DNA of 64,000 bases from positions 15,928 through 79,927 of the forward strand of contig CBFGTC010000006.1 of the NCBI GenBank assembly GCA_965651935.1, read 5' to 3'. Origin of the DNA: JAFEDN01 sp965651935 (GTDB lineage Bacteria; Pseudomonadota; Gammaproteobacteria; Coxiellales; Coxiellaceae). Position 1 is the first letter of the stretch. Every line of letters begins with the position of its first letter. Of this stretch, positions 1 to 8,727 are shown one piece after another. The notes beneath the pieces are model-generated. The model was not told the DNA's origin. It did no database searches and was given only the letters and a program-made list of their open reading frames with translations. A program made the position numbers and the translations under genes.

Positions 1-1
1 C

Positions 2-736
2 TGTGGATTAAATTGTCAGTTTTGCGCCACTGCTCAAGCTGGCTTTAATCGTAATTTGACCACGGCGGAAATTATTGGTCAATTATGGTGGGCATGGGCG
101 AGGGTCCCTGAAATTACCAATGTGGTGCTAATGGGAATGGGGGAGCCTTTGTTGAATTATTCCGCTGTTCTGCCAGCGTTGGATTTAATGTTGGACCACT
201 GTGCCTATGGTCTTTCCAAATACCGAGTGACTTTGAGTACGGCTGGGTTAGTTCCAGCGATGCAATGCTTGCGGGAAGACAGTACGGTTTCTCTGGCGGT
301 TTCTTTACATGCGCCGAATAATGCGCTGCGATCTCAGCTCGTCCCTCTCAATAAAAAATATCCGTTAGAAGTTTTAATGCCGGTATGCCGGAATTACTAT
401 CCAGAAAAATCGAAACAAGCGGTGTTATTTGAATACGTGATGTTAGCGGGGGTAAACGATCAACTACAGCATGCGCAAGAGTTGGTGGAATTACTGGCAG
501 GGATGCGATGTAAAGTCAATTTAATTCCCTTTAATCCTTTCAAAGGTGCACGTTTTACTTGCTCAAGTCCTGGAACTGTGGGCTACTTTCAAAATTATCT
601 GATGAAAGCGGGTATTTCTACTTGGGTGAGAAAAACTCGGGGAGATGAAATTGACGGCGCTTGTGGACAACTGGCTGGTAAATTTCTCGACCGCACTGGA
701 CGATCAAAGTTATATCTTAACGACGCGTCCCTTTAG
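2..736 (+). CDS. rlmN: 23S rRNA/tRNA adenine-C2 methyltransferase RlmN (5' truncated by window)
   Basis: Radical-SAM enzyme that methylates C2 of A2503 in 23S rRNA and A37 in some tRNAs. The reading frame is open from base 2. The first visible residues are the CxxxCxxC iron-sulfur motif (CGLNCQFC), followed by the family stretch after it (GFNRNLTTAEI). The SAM-binding GMGEPLLN motif follows, and near the end GDEIDGACGQL carries the second catalytic cysteine. About one third of the protein, including the start, lies before the window. rlmN next to a rodZ-like gene and hisS is the usual gammaproteobacterial order. Confidence 0.96.
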   Translation, partial: CGLNCQFCATAQAGFNRNLTTAEIIGQLWWAWARVPEITNVVLMGMGEPLLNYSAVLPALDLMLDHCAYGLSKYRVTLSTAGLVPAMQCLREDSTVSLAVSLHAPNNALRSQLVPLNKKYPLEVLMPVCRNYYPEKSKQAVLFEYVMLAGVNDQLQHAQELVELLAGMRCKVNLIPFNPFKGARFTCSSPGTVGYFQNYLMKAGISTWVRKTRGDEIDGACGQLAGKFLDRTGRSKLYLNDASL

Positions 737-914
737 AATAGGTTCTTAAAAATATTGTTATAGAGCCAGCCGACTTTTTGATCTAAAAAATTTGAAAATA
801 AATTAAAGAGTTATAGAACAGCCAAAAATTGCTGCTCCGCCAATATGGCAGATAGAATAATTTTGGATTTGGTGCTACAATTCTCTGTCAGTCTCAATTT
901 CAAGGAATTTTTCG

Positions 915-1676
915 ATGAACGAACCCATTAATCCATCTTCAAATAGTATGACTCCTGGAGTTTTACTGAAAAATACGCGCGAGGAAAAAGGATTGTCCGT
1001 CATAGATGTGGCGGCCCGTTTATGTTTAAGCGTCCAATTTATAGAAGACATTGAACGCGATGACTATAGTCATCTTTCCGCAACCACTTATGCTAGGGGC
1101 TATGTGCGTTCATATGCTCATTTGTTGGGAATTCCCGAAAAAACCATTCTGGCTTCCCTGGACAATACCCACATGGAATTCGCACATCCCAAAAACCTTC
1201 TTCCTTTGGAAAACGAAAGCCGTATTCCGATTACTCAACCTTCTGAAAATTCTCACCCTCGTTCCAGTTTGTTGCGTTGGGGAAGTATTTTAGTACTGTT
1301 GATTTTAGCGGGTTTGGTTGTTATGTGGTGGCGTGGGCCAGCTAATCAAAATATCCCTACGACCTCGACAACCATGACTAGCGTTCCTTTACAGCCCAAT
1401 ACCGGGACGCCTGCGCCAGCGTCAAGTCGCCCTAGCGCGGCGGCCCCTACGGCAACCAATTCGAATATGCCAACGCCTGCCGCTGCACCTGCTGCATCGA
1501 CACCCTCTAGAGATTCGTCTAATGCAACCCCCCCGGCCTCACCCGCGGAGACGGCGCCTATGCAAGTCATTCCCAAAAATACGGACACGACTCCGGTGCA
1601 ACCGTCTGAAATGGACAATTCCCAGCCCCGGGCCGCAGTGACTTTACCCGCTCCACGCGCCAGCGATGATGATTAA
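915..1676 (+). CDS. rodZ: RodZ-like helix-turn-helix membrane protein
   Basis: Probable cytoskeletal or cell-shape protein of the RodZ family. Residues about 14-80 form an N-terminal Xre-type helix-turn-helix domain (LKNTREEKGLSV...FIEDIERDDYSHL). A single membrane span lies at about 118-139, and the remaining 110 residues are a Pro/Ala/Thr/Ser-rich periplasmic tail ending in DDD. E. coli RodZ also has a folded C-terminal beta domain (DUF4115), which is not apparent here, so this is a short form. The start follows an AAGGA ribosome-binding site. An extended -10 (TGCTACAAT, 873-881) precedes it. hisS begins 2 bases after the stop, so the two genes are probably co-transcribed. Confidence 0.8.
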   Translation: MNEPINPSSNSMTPGVLLKNTREEKGLSVIDVAARLCLSVQFIEDIERDDYSHLSATTYARGYVRSYAHLLGIPEKTILASLDNTHMEFAHPKNLLPLENESRIPITQPSENSHPRSSLLRWGSILVLLILAGLVVMWWRGPANQNIPTTSTTMTSVPLQPNTGTPAPASSRPSAAAPTATNSNMPTPAAAPAASTPSRDSSNATPPASPAETAPMQVIPKNTDTTPVQPSEMDNSQPRAAVTLPAPRASDDD

Positions 1677-1678
1677 AC

Positions 1679-2965
1679 ATGAGTGAAGCGATTCAAGCGA
1701 TTCGGGGAATGAATGATATACTCCCCGAACAAACCCCTTATTGGCAAGCCATTGAATCCATATGCCGTAAATTGGCATTTCGATATGCTTATCGAGAAAT
1801 CCGCTTCCCTCTCATCGAAAAAACCGCTTTGTTCTCACGTTCAATCGGCGATGCAACAGATATTGTTGAAAAAGAAATGTACACTTTTATCGACCGGAAT
1901 GGAGATAGTCTTAGCCTCCGGCCTGAAGGCACTGCGGGTTGTGTGCGTGCTGGAATCCAAAATAGTTTATTTTATAATCAAGTACAGCGCTTGTGGTATT
2001 TAGGCCCCATGTTTCGCCATGAACGCCCTCAAAAAGGCCGTTACCGTCAATTTCACCATTTTGGTATAGAAGCTTATGGCATGAGCGGACCCGCAATTGA
2101 CGCCGAGGTGATATTACTCAGTTACCGCCTTTTACAAGAATTAGGAATAGCGTCCCAAACAGTATTGCAAATGAATTGTTTGGCTGCGGAGGCCTCTCGG
2201 CAATTATATCGTCAACGCTTAGTCGCTTTTTATCAACAACATTATGATTTATTAGACGAAGACAGCCAACGGCGTTTAGTGACTAATCCATTGCGCATAT
2301 TAGACAGTAAAAATCCAATTATCATTGATTTAAATCGAGCTGCGCCGAATATCCTTGAGCATTTAGATCCTCCATCCCAGCATCATTTTGATGGCTTGCG
2401 ACGTCTATTGGATGATTTACAAGTGCCTTATACTGTCAATCCGCATCTAGTCCGCGGGTTAGATTATTATGAACTTACGGTATTTGAATGGGTGACCCAA
2501 GAATTGGGCGCGCAAGGCACAGTGTGTGCCGGAGGCCGGTATAATCGTTTAGTAGAAGACTTAGGCGGACGGCCAACCCCAGCTATCGGTTTTGCCTGCG
2601 GATTAGAGCGGTTAGCATTATTACTTGCCGAAAGAGAAACAAAGCGCGAAGTGCCGGATATTTTTTTGGCATTAATGGGTGAAGCAGCTGTGGCGCGAGG
2701 CCTGGCCTTGGCTGAGGAACTGCGACGAGCCGCTCCAAATTATCAAATTGTCACCCACCTTGCCGGTGGTGGTTTAAAAAGCCAGTTAAAATCAGCCGAT
2801 AAAATGGGCGCCATACACGTCGTGATCATTGGCGAAGAAGAATTGAAAGCGGGACAGGTTTTACTCAAAAACCTGGTTTCCGGGGTACAACAACCCCTCT
2901 CTTTCAATGCCTTAATTGACTATTTTAAAGATTCAGCAAGAGGAAAGCCCCATGCCAGCATATGA
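1679..2965 (+). CDS. hisS: Histidyl-tRNA synthetase
   Basis: Class II aminoacyl-tRNA synthetase that charges tRNA-His. The 428-aa length is normal. Visible family motifs are RGMNDILPEQ at the N-terminus, motif 2 (FRHERPQKGRYRQFHHFG), the HisRS signature RGLDYYELTVFE, and motif 3 (PAIGFACGLERL). A C-terminal anticodon-binding domain follows from about residue 325. It starts 2 bases after the rodZ-like gene and its 3' end overlaps yfgM by 14 bases, indicating one operon. The usual neighbour ispG is not present. Confidence 0.97.
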   Translation: MSEAIQAIRGMNDILPEQTPYWQAIESICRKLAFRYAYREIRFPLIEKTALFSRSIGDATDIVEKEMYTFIDRNGDSLSLRPEGTAGCVRAGIQNSLFYNQVQRLWYLGPMFRHERPQKGRYRQFHHFGIEAYGMSGPAIDAEVILLSYRLLQELGIASQTVLQMNCLAAEASRQLYRQRLVAFYQQHYDLLDEDSQRRLVTNPLRILDSKNPIIIDLNRAAPNILEHLDPPSQHHFDGLRRLLDDLQVPYTVNPHLVRGLDYYELTVFEWVTQELGAQGTVCAGGRYNRLVEDLGGRPTPAIGFACGLERLALLLAERETKREVPDIFLALMGEAAVARGLALAEELRRAAPNYQIVTHLAGGGLKSQLKSADKMGAIHVVIIGEEELKAGQVLLKNLVSGVQQPLSFNALIDYFKDSARGKPHASI

Positions 2966-3575
2966 AACTGATCAAGAACAAATGGAAGTTATAAAAAAAT
3001 GGTTTAGAGAAAATGGCAAATGGCTGTTAGTTGCCATTTTAATCGGATTGGGAATTGGGTTTGGTTGGCATACCTGGCAGGAGCAGAAACTGCAGCGCAA
3101 TGAGCAAGCGTCTTCGTTATATGAGCAATTATTGAGCGCAAATGAACAAAACAATCCACAAACCATCCAACAAATGTCTGAAGAAATTGTTAAACGTTAT
3201 CCTAAAACGGAATATGCGGCTATGGCGAATCTAATTGCTGCGAAAGCGAGTGTGTATCAGAATAACTTTTCTGCTGCTTTAACCAATCTGCAATGGGTGT
3301 TAAATCATTCCTCCTCGGCAGCCTTACGCCAGATTGCGCGTTTGCGAATAGCACGCTTGCAATTGTCGCAAAATAAACCCGATGAGGCTCAAAAAACCAT
3401 AGACGTGGTTAATGATCCCACTTTCCAGCCAGCTATTGATGAAGTTCAGGGGGACATCTACAGCGCTAAAAATGACTCTGTTAAAGCGCGTCAATCTTAT
3501 CAATCTGCGCAAAGCGGATTCTCAGCCCTTTTAGGCGAAGATGTGTTATTATCTATCAAACTTGCTCAACCTTAA
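2952..3575 (+). CDS. yfgM: YfgM/Tpt-like tetratricopeptide membrane protein
   Basis: Periplasm-facing protein anchored by one N-terminal membrane span (about residues 24-42). It is followed by a TPR-like helical region (DUF2133/YfgM family) that in E. coli works with the SecYEG translocon and PpiD. I chose the ATG at 2952 (protein MPAYETDQEQ), because GAGGAAA sits just upstream and homologues begin in the same way. An upstream start at 2916 would lie deeper inside hisS. It overlaps hisS by 14 bases. The next gene in most relatives, bamB, is missing, and only 118 bases separate this gene from der. Confidence 0.88.
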   Translation: MPAYETDQEQMEVIKKWFRENGKWLLVAILIGLGIGFGWHTWQEQKLQRNEQASSLYEQLLSANEQNNPQTIQQMSEEIVKRYPKTEYAAMANLIAAKASVYQNNFSAALTNLQWVLNHSSSAALRQIARLRIARLQLSQNKPDEAQKTIDVVNDPTFQPAIDEVQGDIYSAKNDSVKARQSYQSAQSGFSALLGEDVLLSIKLAQP

Positions 3576-3693
3576 ACCTTTACATGCGGTATATAAAGCA
3601 ACTGCACAGGAAAAAAAGCAATGATCTGGCGGATTTGCGAAGAAAATTCTGCGAATTGCCGAACAAAATAAACAATAGAGAATTAAAATAAAC

Positions 3694-5028
3694 ATGTTGC
3701 CAGTTATTACCATCATCGGTCGTCCCAATGTCGGAAAATCCACATTGTTCAATTGCTTAACGCAAACTCGAAATGCTTTAGTCGCCGATATGCCTGGGGT
3801 TACCCGCGATCGTCAATACGGACGTGGTGTATTAGGTGCAAAGCCTTATTTAGTGGTTGATACCGGCGGTATTGCTGAAACCGCAGACCCGCAAATGGTA
3901 ACACAAGTGGAGAAGCAAGTTCGGCAAGCCATTGAAGAAGCCGATCGTGTCCTATTTTTAGTGGATGCAAAGGTTGGCTTAACCGCGGCTGATAGTATCA
4001 TTGCGGAACAATTGCGGTATTTTCAAGAAAAAGTCGTTTTGGTCGTCAATAAAGTTGACCGGCTCGATCCAGAAACCGTGATCGGCGAATTTTACCGACT
4101 GGGTTTTGGTGAACCCCATCCCATCGCAGCCAAAAGTGGCCGCAACGTGGAAAACTTTATTCGAACATTATTAGAACCTTTCCCAGCCGAAACCGAAATC
4201 GCTCCCGAATACGCTGGGATTTGTATTGCCGTTATGGGGCGGCCCAACGTAGGTAAATCAACTTTGATCAACCGGTTGTTGGGGGAAGAGCGAGTCATCG
4301 TGTTTGACGAACCGGGCACCACGCGAGATAGCATTTTTATCCCCTATGAGCGCTACGGCAAGCGGTATACTTTAATTGATACTGCCGGGGTTAGACGGCG
4401 AGCTAAAATTGAAGAGGCCATAGAAAAATTTTCCGTCATTAAATCTTTGCAAGCGTTAGAAAAATCCCATGTGGTGGTGATGGTATTCGACGCCAGAGAG
4501 AATATCACCGATCAAGACATGCGTCTGTTAGGTTTAATTTTGGAATCTGGACGAGGATTAGTGCTTGCATTTAATAAATGGGACGGGATGAGTGAGTATG
4601 AGCGGGAACGCGTCAAACAAACGATAGATCGCCGCTTGGCGTTTGTGGGCTTTGCACGCCGTTATCTTATTTCTGCCTTGCATGGCACTGGAGTAGGGTC
4701 CTTATACCGAGCGATTGACGAGGCATATGAATCTTCTATGCGTGATTTGTCTACTTCTGAGTTGACACAAACCTTGGAGCGAGCGGTTTTTGATCATCAG
4801 CCCCCTTTGGTAGGTAGCCGACGAATCCGTTTGCGTTATGCCCACTTGGGTGGTCATCACCCTTTAGTGATCGTGGTGCATGGCAAACAAATCGAATCGC
4901 TGCCAGACTCATACCAACGTTATTTAGCGCATTATTTTCGTAAGACATTTAATTTAACAGGTATACCCGTTAATGTTAGATTGGTGAATGATAAAAATCC
5001 TTATCGCTCTCCTCACGTTGAAAAATAA
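3694..5028 (+). CDS. der: Ribosome-assembly GTPase Der (EngA)
   Basis: Double GTPase needed for 50S subunit maturation. Two tandem G domains are visible. The first begins at residue 3 with GRPNVGKST, DTGG and NKVD. The second begins at about residue 180 with GRPNVGKST, DTAG and NKWD. A KH-like C-terminal domain follows (RIRLRYAHLGG...NKNPY). The 444-aa length is typical. It is the last gene of the rlmN-hisS-type block. Confidence 0.97.
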   Translation: MLPVITIIGRPNVGKSTLFNCLTQTRNALVADMPGVTRDRQYGRGVLGAKPYLVVDTGGIAETADPQMVTQVEKQVRQAIEEADRVLFLVDAKVGLTAADSIIAEQLRYFQEKVVLVVNKVDRLDPETVIGEFYRLGFGEPHPIAAKSGRNVENFIRTLLEPFPAETEIAPEYAGICIAVMGRPNVGKSTLINRLLGEERVIVFDEPGTTRDSIFIPYERYGKRYTLIDTAGVRRRAKIEEAIEKFSVIKSLQALEKSHVVVMVFDARENITDQDMRLLGLILESGRGLVLAFNKWDGMSEYERERVKQTIDRRLAFVGFARRYLISALHGTGVGSLYRAIDEAYESSMRDLSTSELTQTLERAVFDHQPPLVGSRRIRLRYAHLGGHHPLVIVVHGKQIESLPDSYQRYLAHYFRKTFNLTGIPVNVRLVNDKNPYRSPHVEK

Positions 5029-5070
5029 ATAATTTGTTCTACTATTAGACTATCAACTGAGGAGAAAACT

Positions 5071-5217
5071 ATGAAGAAATTGATCTTATGGATATGTCCT
5101 TTACTCATGACCGCCGGCATTTTAGCCGGATGCAATACGGTTGCTGGAGCAGGTCAAGACGTTGCACAAACTGGTCAAACAGTGACCAACGCAGCTTACG
5201 CTGCTTCACCCAAATAG
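5071..5217 (+). CDS. Entericidin-like small lipoprotein
   Basis: 48-residue protein. It has a Lys-rich start (MKKLILW), a hydrophobic segment and a lipobox (ILAGC), followed by the entericidin-type mature part NTVAGAGQDVAQTGQTVTNAA. In this family the peptide is acylated at the cysteine and anchored in a membrane. E. coli EcnA/EcnB are described as an antidote/toxin-like pair, and the role of singletons is unclear. A GGAG ribosome-binding site lies 7 bases before the ATG, and a strong terminator starts 18 bases after the stop, so it is probably a monocistronic, well-expressed gene. Confidence 0.88.
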   Translation: MKKLILWICPLLMTAGILAGCNTVAGAGQDVAQTGQTVTNAAYAASPK

Positions 5218-5834
5218 TGCATTGGTTAACAAAATCCTTTGCGAAACTGAAAAATGGTTTTCGCAAGGGTTTTTGTTATGTATTTTATTTTTGTTTTAGC
5301 TTGGGAATCTCTCAAGCTGTCTTTGCTGCTGATACTGTCTTTTATTCCTTCAATGATATTAAAAATGCCCAAACTCAATTAACACAATTAAAAAAACAAA
5401 CGGCATTACCAATTATTTTTCCGACACAAATTCCCGCACCATACTCAGGTGAAAGTTTTTATATTTCTTATTCCAGTTATTACAATCAACCTAATTTTAA
5501 TCAGTTTTGGCAAATCAATGTGGATGTCACGCCCGATTGTCAAGGCGCTCGAATTTGCAATATCGGCCTGATTACCGCAGAAAAATCAGGCCAAATTTCC
5601 GCCTATTATCAAACCTTGCCGGACCAAAAAAATCATCTTAAAGAAAAAGTGTCTATATCCTGTCACATAAGCGCTTATTACACGCCATTCCATATTGCCG
5701 CTGGGGCAGTCAATCCGACTCTAGAATGGCGTCAAAATGCGGTTAAATACACGATTACCTGGCGAATTGAAGGCTCTCCAGCAGAACAGAAACAAATTCT
5801 CCTAAACATCGCCCACACTAGGTCCTGTCATTAA
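5217..5834 (+). CDS. Putative secreted protein of unknown function
   Basis: The reading frame has a convincing signal peptide: a basic n-region (KLKNGFRKG), a hydrophobic core and cleavage after SQAVFA. A mature part of about 165 residues rich in Tyr, Gln and Asn follows, with Cys pairs (DCQGARICN; SCHISAY) that suggest a periplasmic or exported protein. I do not recognise the family. There is no ATG at a sensible place. The GTG at 5217, which overlaps the previous stop codon, is the best candidate, but it lacks a clear ribosome-binding site and translation would cross the terminator hairpin. The last codons run into an inverted repeat, so the native C-terminus may have been replaced. Confidence 0.55.
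   Translation: MHWLTKSFAKLKNGFRKGFCYVFYFCFSLGISQAVFAADTVFYSFNDIKNAQTQLTQLKKQTALPIIFPTQIPAPYSGESFYISYSSYYNQPNFNQFWQINVDVTPDCQGARICNIGLITAEKSGQISAYYQTLPDQKNHLKEKVSISCHISAYYTPFHIAAGAVNPTLEWRQNAVKYTITWRIEGSPAEQKQILLNIAHTRSCH
5236..5275 (+). terminator. Rho-independent terminator after the entericidin-like gene
   Basis: The arms CCTTTGCGAAA (5236-5246) and TTTCGCAAGG (5259-5268) pair with one G-U wobble and are followed by TTTTTG. The element is well placed to end the entericidin transcript. It overlaps the presumed signal-peptide region of the next reading frame. Confidence 0.8.
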
Positions 5835-5878
5835 TTAGCCCCCTAAGTCGTCCCGAAGAAATCTGCGACAGGACCTAG
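5818..5878. repeat. Inverted-repeat element with CTAGGTCCTGTC ends
   Basis: Perfect 12-bp terminal inverted repeats, CTAGGTCCTGTC at 5818-5829 and GACAGGACCTAG at 5867-5878, enclose about 37 bases. The left end, TAGGTCCTGTCATTAATTAG, closely resembles a segment right after rimO (29829-29847). The element contributes the last codons and stop of the upstream gene. It may be a small mobile or REP-like element, with transposon ends as another possibility. Confidence 0.6.
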
Positions 5879-6096
5879 CTGAACGAGTTCTTCTCTCTGG
5901 CGCTAATTTTCAAACAATAATCTATTTCCTAGTAATGACCTCTTAGTAGGAATTGACTCTACTGGGCGATAAGGATTTGAAAGGGAAAAATCACGTTTTC
6001 AGCTATGGACAATATTGTTGTTCATCATCTATGGACTTTGAGCAAATTCTTAAGAGCGTTTGTGCCTTTGTGGTAAGTGGTGATACAATTTCAACA

Positions 6097-7512
6097 ATGA
6101 AAAAGATACCGGTGACTATCCTACTCATTTTAATCACTGGGAGCGGCTGTTTGCGCGCTTATGCTGAGCTTGATCCATTTCATACCGAACCTTTGACCAC
6201 TCCCAGCCCGCAAACCTACTGGGTAAAGCCACCGGATTTGAATGTTCCAGATATTGCCGCGCAAAATGCTGGGCTCAGGTTGCCACATAAAGCGTTGAGT
6301 TTAATTGAACTCACGGATTTTGCCTTAGCGAACAGTCCCAATACACGTTTAGCTTGGTACCAGGCCAAAGCTGCCGCGGCCAATGTAGGCATAGAACAAA
6401 GTGCTTATTTACCTACTATAAATGGTGGTTTTGGTGTGCAATACACTGCCAATGTTTTCAATAAACCCAATAGCTCCGCTACAACTTATGGCCCGAATTT
6501 CAGTTTAAGTTATTTATTATTGGATTTTGGTTATCGCGGCAATCAAGTTTTAGCGGCTCAATATGCCCAAATAGCCACTAATCTGAATCAAAATAATGCG
6601 ATTCAAGAAGTCATTCTCGCCGTGCAGCAAGCTTACTATCAAGTTCTGGCCCAACAAGCATTAGTCCATGCCTATGAAGAAAATGTGAAACAGGCCAAAG
6701 CTAGCCTGGATGTGGCCGAAGCATTGCGTCAAAATGGTCTGGCGACAATTGGAGATGTTTATCAGGCTCAAGCCTCTTATGCTCAAGCCAGTTTAAGTTT
6801 AGAAACCGCCAAGGGTAATTACCAAACTGGATTAGGACAATTGGCCAGCGCCATGGGATTGCCGGTCAATACTTTAGTGCAGATTAAGCCGTTGCAACAG
6901 CCGCCCAAAAGCAAAGCGTTGGAGCAATCCGTGGAACATATTCTCAAAATTGCTCAAGCTAATCGTCCTGATTTACTCGCCGCAGAAGCTAAAGTCAGGC
7001 AAAATGCAGCTGATTTAGCTGCCACCAAAGCTTCAATCTTACCTAACTTGTCTTTAGAAGCCAGTGCAAAACCGGGTGGAGTGATCAGTAATACCACTGG
7101 CACCAGTGTGGTGGCGAATTTAACCTTGTCAGTGCCAATTTTTACTGGATTTTCTTACACCTATCAGGTAAGACAAGCTCAAGCGCAAGTGAAAGCGGCT
7201 GAAGCGGCGCGAGACCAACTCAATCAACAAGTCCAATTCCAAGTTTGGCAAAACTATTTCGCTTTGCAAACGGCAGCAAAAAATATTACTACTACGGAGA
7301 CCTTATTCGTCAGTAGTCAGCAAGCTTACGAACAGGCGTTAGGACAGTATAAAAATGGCGTCGGCGATATTTTAACCGTGTTAACCACGCAAGCCACTCT
7401 CGCGAATGCTCGAGTCCAGCATATTCAAGCGCAATTAAATTGGTATACTGCTCTAGCGCAGTTGGCTGAATCAGCCGGTGTGTTAACACCTGGTCCGGGG
7501 GTCAGCTTGTGA
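6097..7512 (+). CDS. TolC-family outer membrane efflux protein
   Basis: Outer-membrane channel of a type I/RND export complex. Two OEP (PF02321-type) repeats are visible: long Ala/Gln-rich alpha-helical segments at about residues 60-245 and 270-455, each with beta-strand parts between (GFGVQYTAN..., LEASAKPGG...). I take the ATG at 6097, which gives a normal signal peptide MKKIPVTILL...AYA. An upstream extension to 5953 is possible but lacks signal-peptide logic, and the ATG has no clear ribosome-binding site. The gene is followed by the membrane fusion protein and RND permease, making a full tripartite pump. Confidence 0.9.
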   Translation: MKKIPVTILLILITGSGCLRAYAELDPFHTEPLTTPSPQTYWVKPPDLNVPDIAAQNAGLRLPHKALSLIELTDFALANSPNTRLAWYQAKAAAANVGIEQSAYLPTINGGFGVQYTANVFNKPNSSATTYGPNFSLSYLLLDFGYRGNQVLAAQYAQIATNLNQNNAIQEVILAVQQAYYQVLAQQALVHAYEENVKQAKASLDVAEALRQNGLATIGDVYQAQASYAQASLSLETAKGNYQTGLGQLASAMGLPVNTLVQIKPLQQPPKSKALEQSVEHILKIAQANRPDLLAAEAKVRQNAADLAATKASILPNLSLEASAKPGGVISNTTGTSVVANLTLSVPIFTGFSYTYQVRQAQAQVKAAEAARDQLNQQVQFQVWQNYFALQTAAKNITTTETLFVSSQQAYEQALGQYKNGVGDILTVLTTQATLANARVQHIQAQLNWYTALAQLAESAGVLTPGPGVSL

Positions 7513-7602
7513 CTTTGTGCAATAGGAGAATGCTGTGCAAACGGATTCGAGTGAAATAAAATTAAACCGTTTTGCCCACTCATCAATTTGGGATTTCTTT
7601 TT

Positions 7603-8727
7603 ATGAAAAAATCGACCCTTTTTCGGTTTACCTTAGCTTTATTCATACTCATCGGTACCGGGTTTTTTATTTGGTGGTATACTAAGCCCGTCACTCAAGA
7701 AGGGAAAACTAACCGTTCCGGGGTGATGTCAGTCAAAACCGCCAAGCCCCAGGTAAGAGATGTGCCTTTGATAATACAGGAAGTAGGGAATGTGGAAGCC
7801 GGAGAAAGTGTGAATATTATTTCGCAATCTTCCGGGGTGTTAAAAAAAGTTTATATACAGCAAGGCCAAATGGTCAAAGCCGGAGATTTGTTATTTGAAA
7901 TTGATCCCGCACCCTATGAGACCAATGTGGCTAAAGCCAAAGCCGATTTGGAACGTGATCAAGCCCAATTAGAATTTTTAAAAGCCACCGCGAAACGGTA
8001 TGAATCACTAGCCAAATTGGAATATATAACCCGTCAACAATATGAACAATCTTTATCGGCGGTAGCCCAGCAACAAGCGGTTGTCGCAGCCGATGAAGCC
8101 TTGCTCAAACAGCAACAAATTCAACTGCAATATACCCAAATTCGTTCTCCTATCAACGGTAGAACTGGTGTGATCAATGTCGCTACCGGCGATATTATCA
8201 CTGCCAATTCCACCACGCCTTTAGTCGTTGTGAATCGCTTAGAGCGAGTATTAATTAGCTTTAATCTTCCTCAAGCTCAATTAGGTGATTTATTAGAGTA
8301 TCAACGTTCAGGGAAACTCAAAGTACTGGTCTATAATGAAACTGGTGATCAATTGTTAGGAGAAGGGCGTTTGGCTTTTATCGGCAATATCATCAGCGGC
8401 TTAACCGGCACCATCCAGGTAAAAGGAGAAGTGGAGAACCCCAAATTATTATTGTGGCCGGGACAATTGGTGACAGTCAGATTGGTCTTAACTACTCAAC
8501 CCAATGCCTTGGTCATCCCCAGCGCCTCCATCCAATTAGGGCAAAAAGGCCCTTATGTCTATATAGTGAAAGACAATAAAGCGAAGATTCAACCCATTGT
8601 GATTGAAAGAGCGATCAACTCAGAAAGCATAATTAAGAGTGGAATAAGCTCAGAAGATCAAGTGATTGTGGAAATTCCACCAGGATTACAAGACGGTTCC
8701 AATGTGCGGGTGGAATCGGACAAATGA
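7603..8727 (+). CDS. RND efflux periplasmic adaptor (membrane fusion protein)
   Basis: HlyD/AcrA-family adaptor linking the inner-membrane pump to the TolC-like channel. It has an N-terminal membrane anchor (residues about 8-28), then the lipoyl half-motifs (VGNVEAGESVNIISQSSGVLKKV and IRSPINGRTG) around a coiled-coil hairpin. Beta-barrel and membrane-proximal domains complete the protein. I take the ATG at 7603 rather than the TTG at 7588, because the former yields a standard MKK signal anchor. It overlaps the permease start by 4 bases. The sequence resembles MdtA-type adaptors. Confidence 0.93.
   Translation: MKKSTLFRFTLALFILIGTGFFIWWYTKPVTQEGKTNRSGVMSVKTAKPQVRDVPLIIQEVGNVEAGESVNIISQSSGVLKKVYIQQGQMVKAGDLLFEIDPAPYETNVAKAKADLERDQAQLEFLKATAKRYESLAKLEYITRQQYEQSLSAVAQQQAVVAADEALLKQQQIQLQYTQIRSPINGRTGVINVATGDIITANSTTPLVVVNRLERVLISFNLPQAQLGDLLEYQRSGKLKVLVYNETGDQLLGEGRLAFIGNIISGLTGTIQVKGEVENPKLLLWPGQLVTVRLVLTTQPNALVIPSASIQLGQKGPYVYIVKDNKAKIQPIVIERAINSESIIKSGISSEDQVIVEIPPGLQDGSNVRVESDK

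Noticed and set aside
1346..1618. Minus-strand open frame inside the rodZ-like gene
   Set aside because: It is a shadow of the Pro/Ala/Thr-rich tail: low complexity, no ribosome-binding site.
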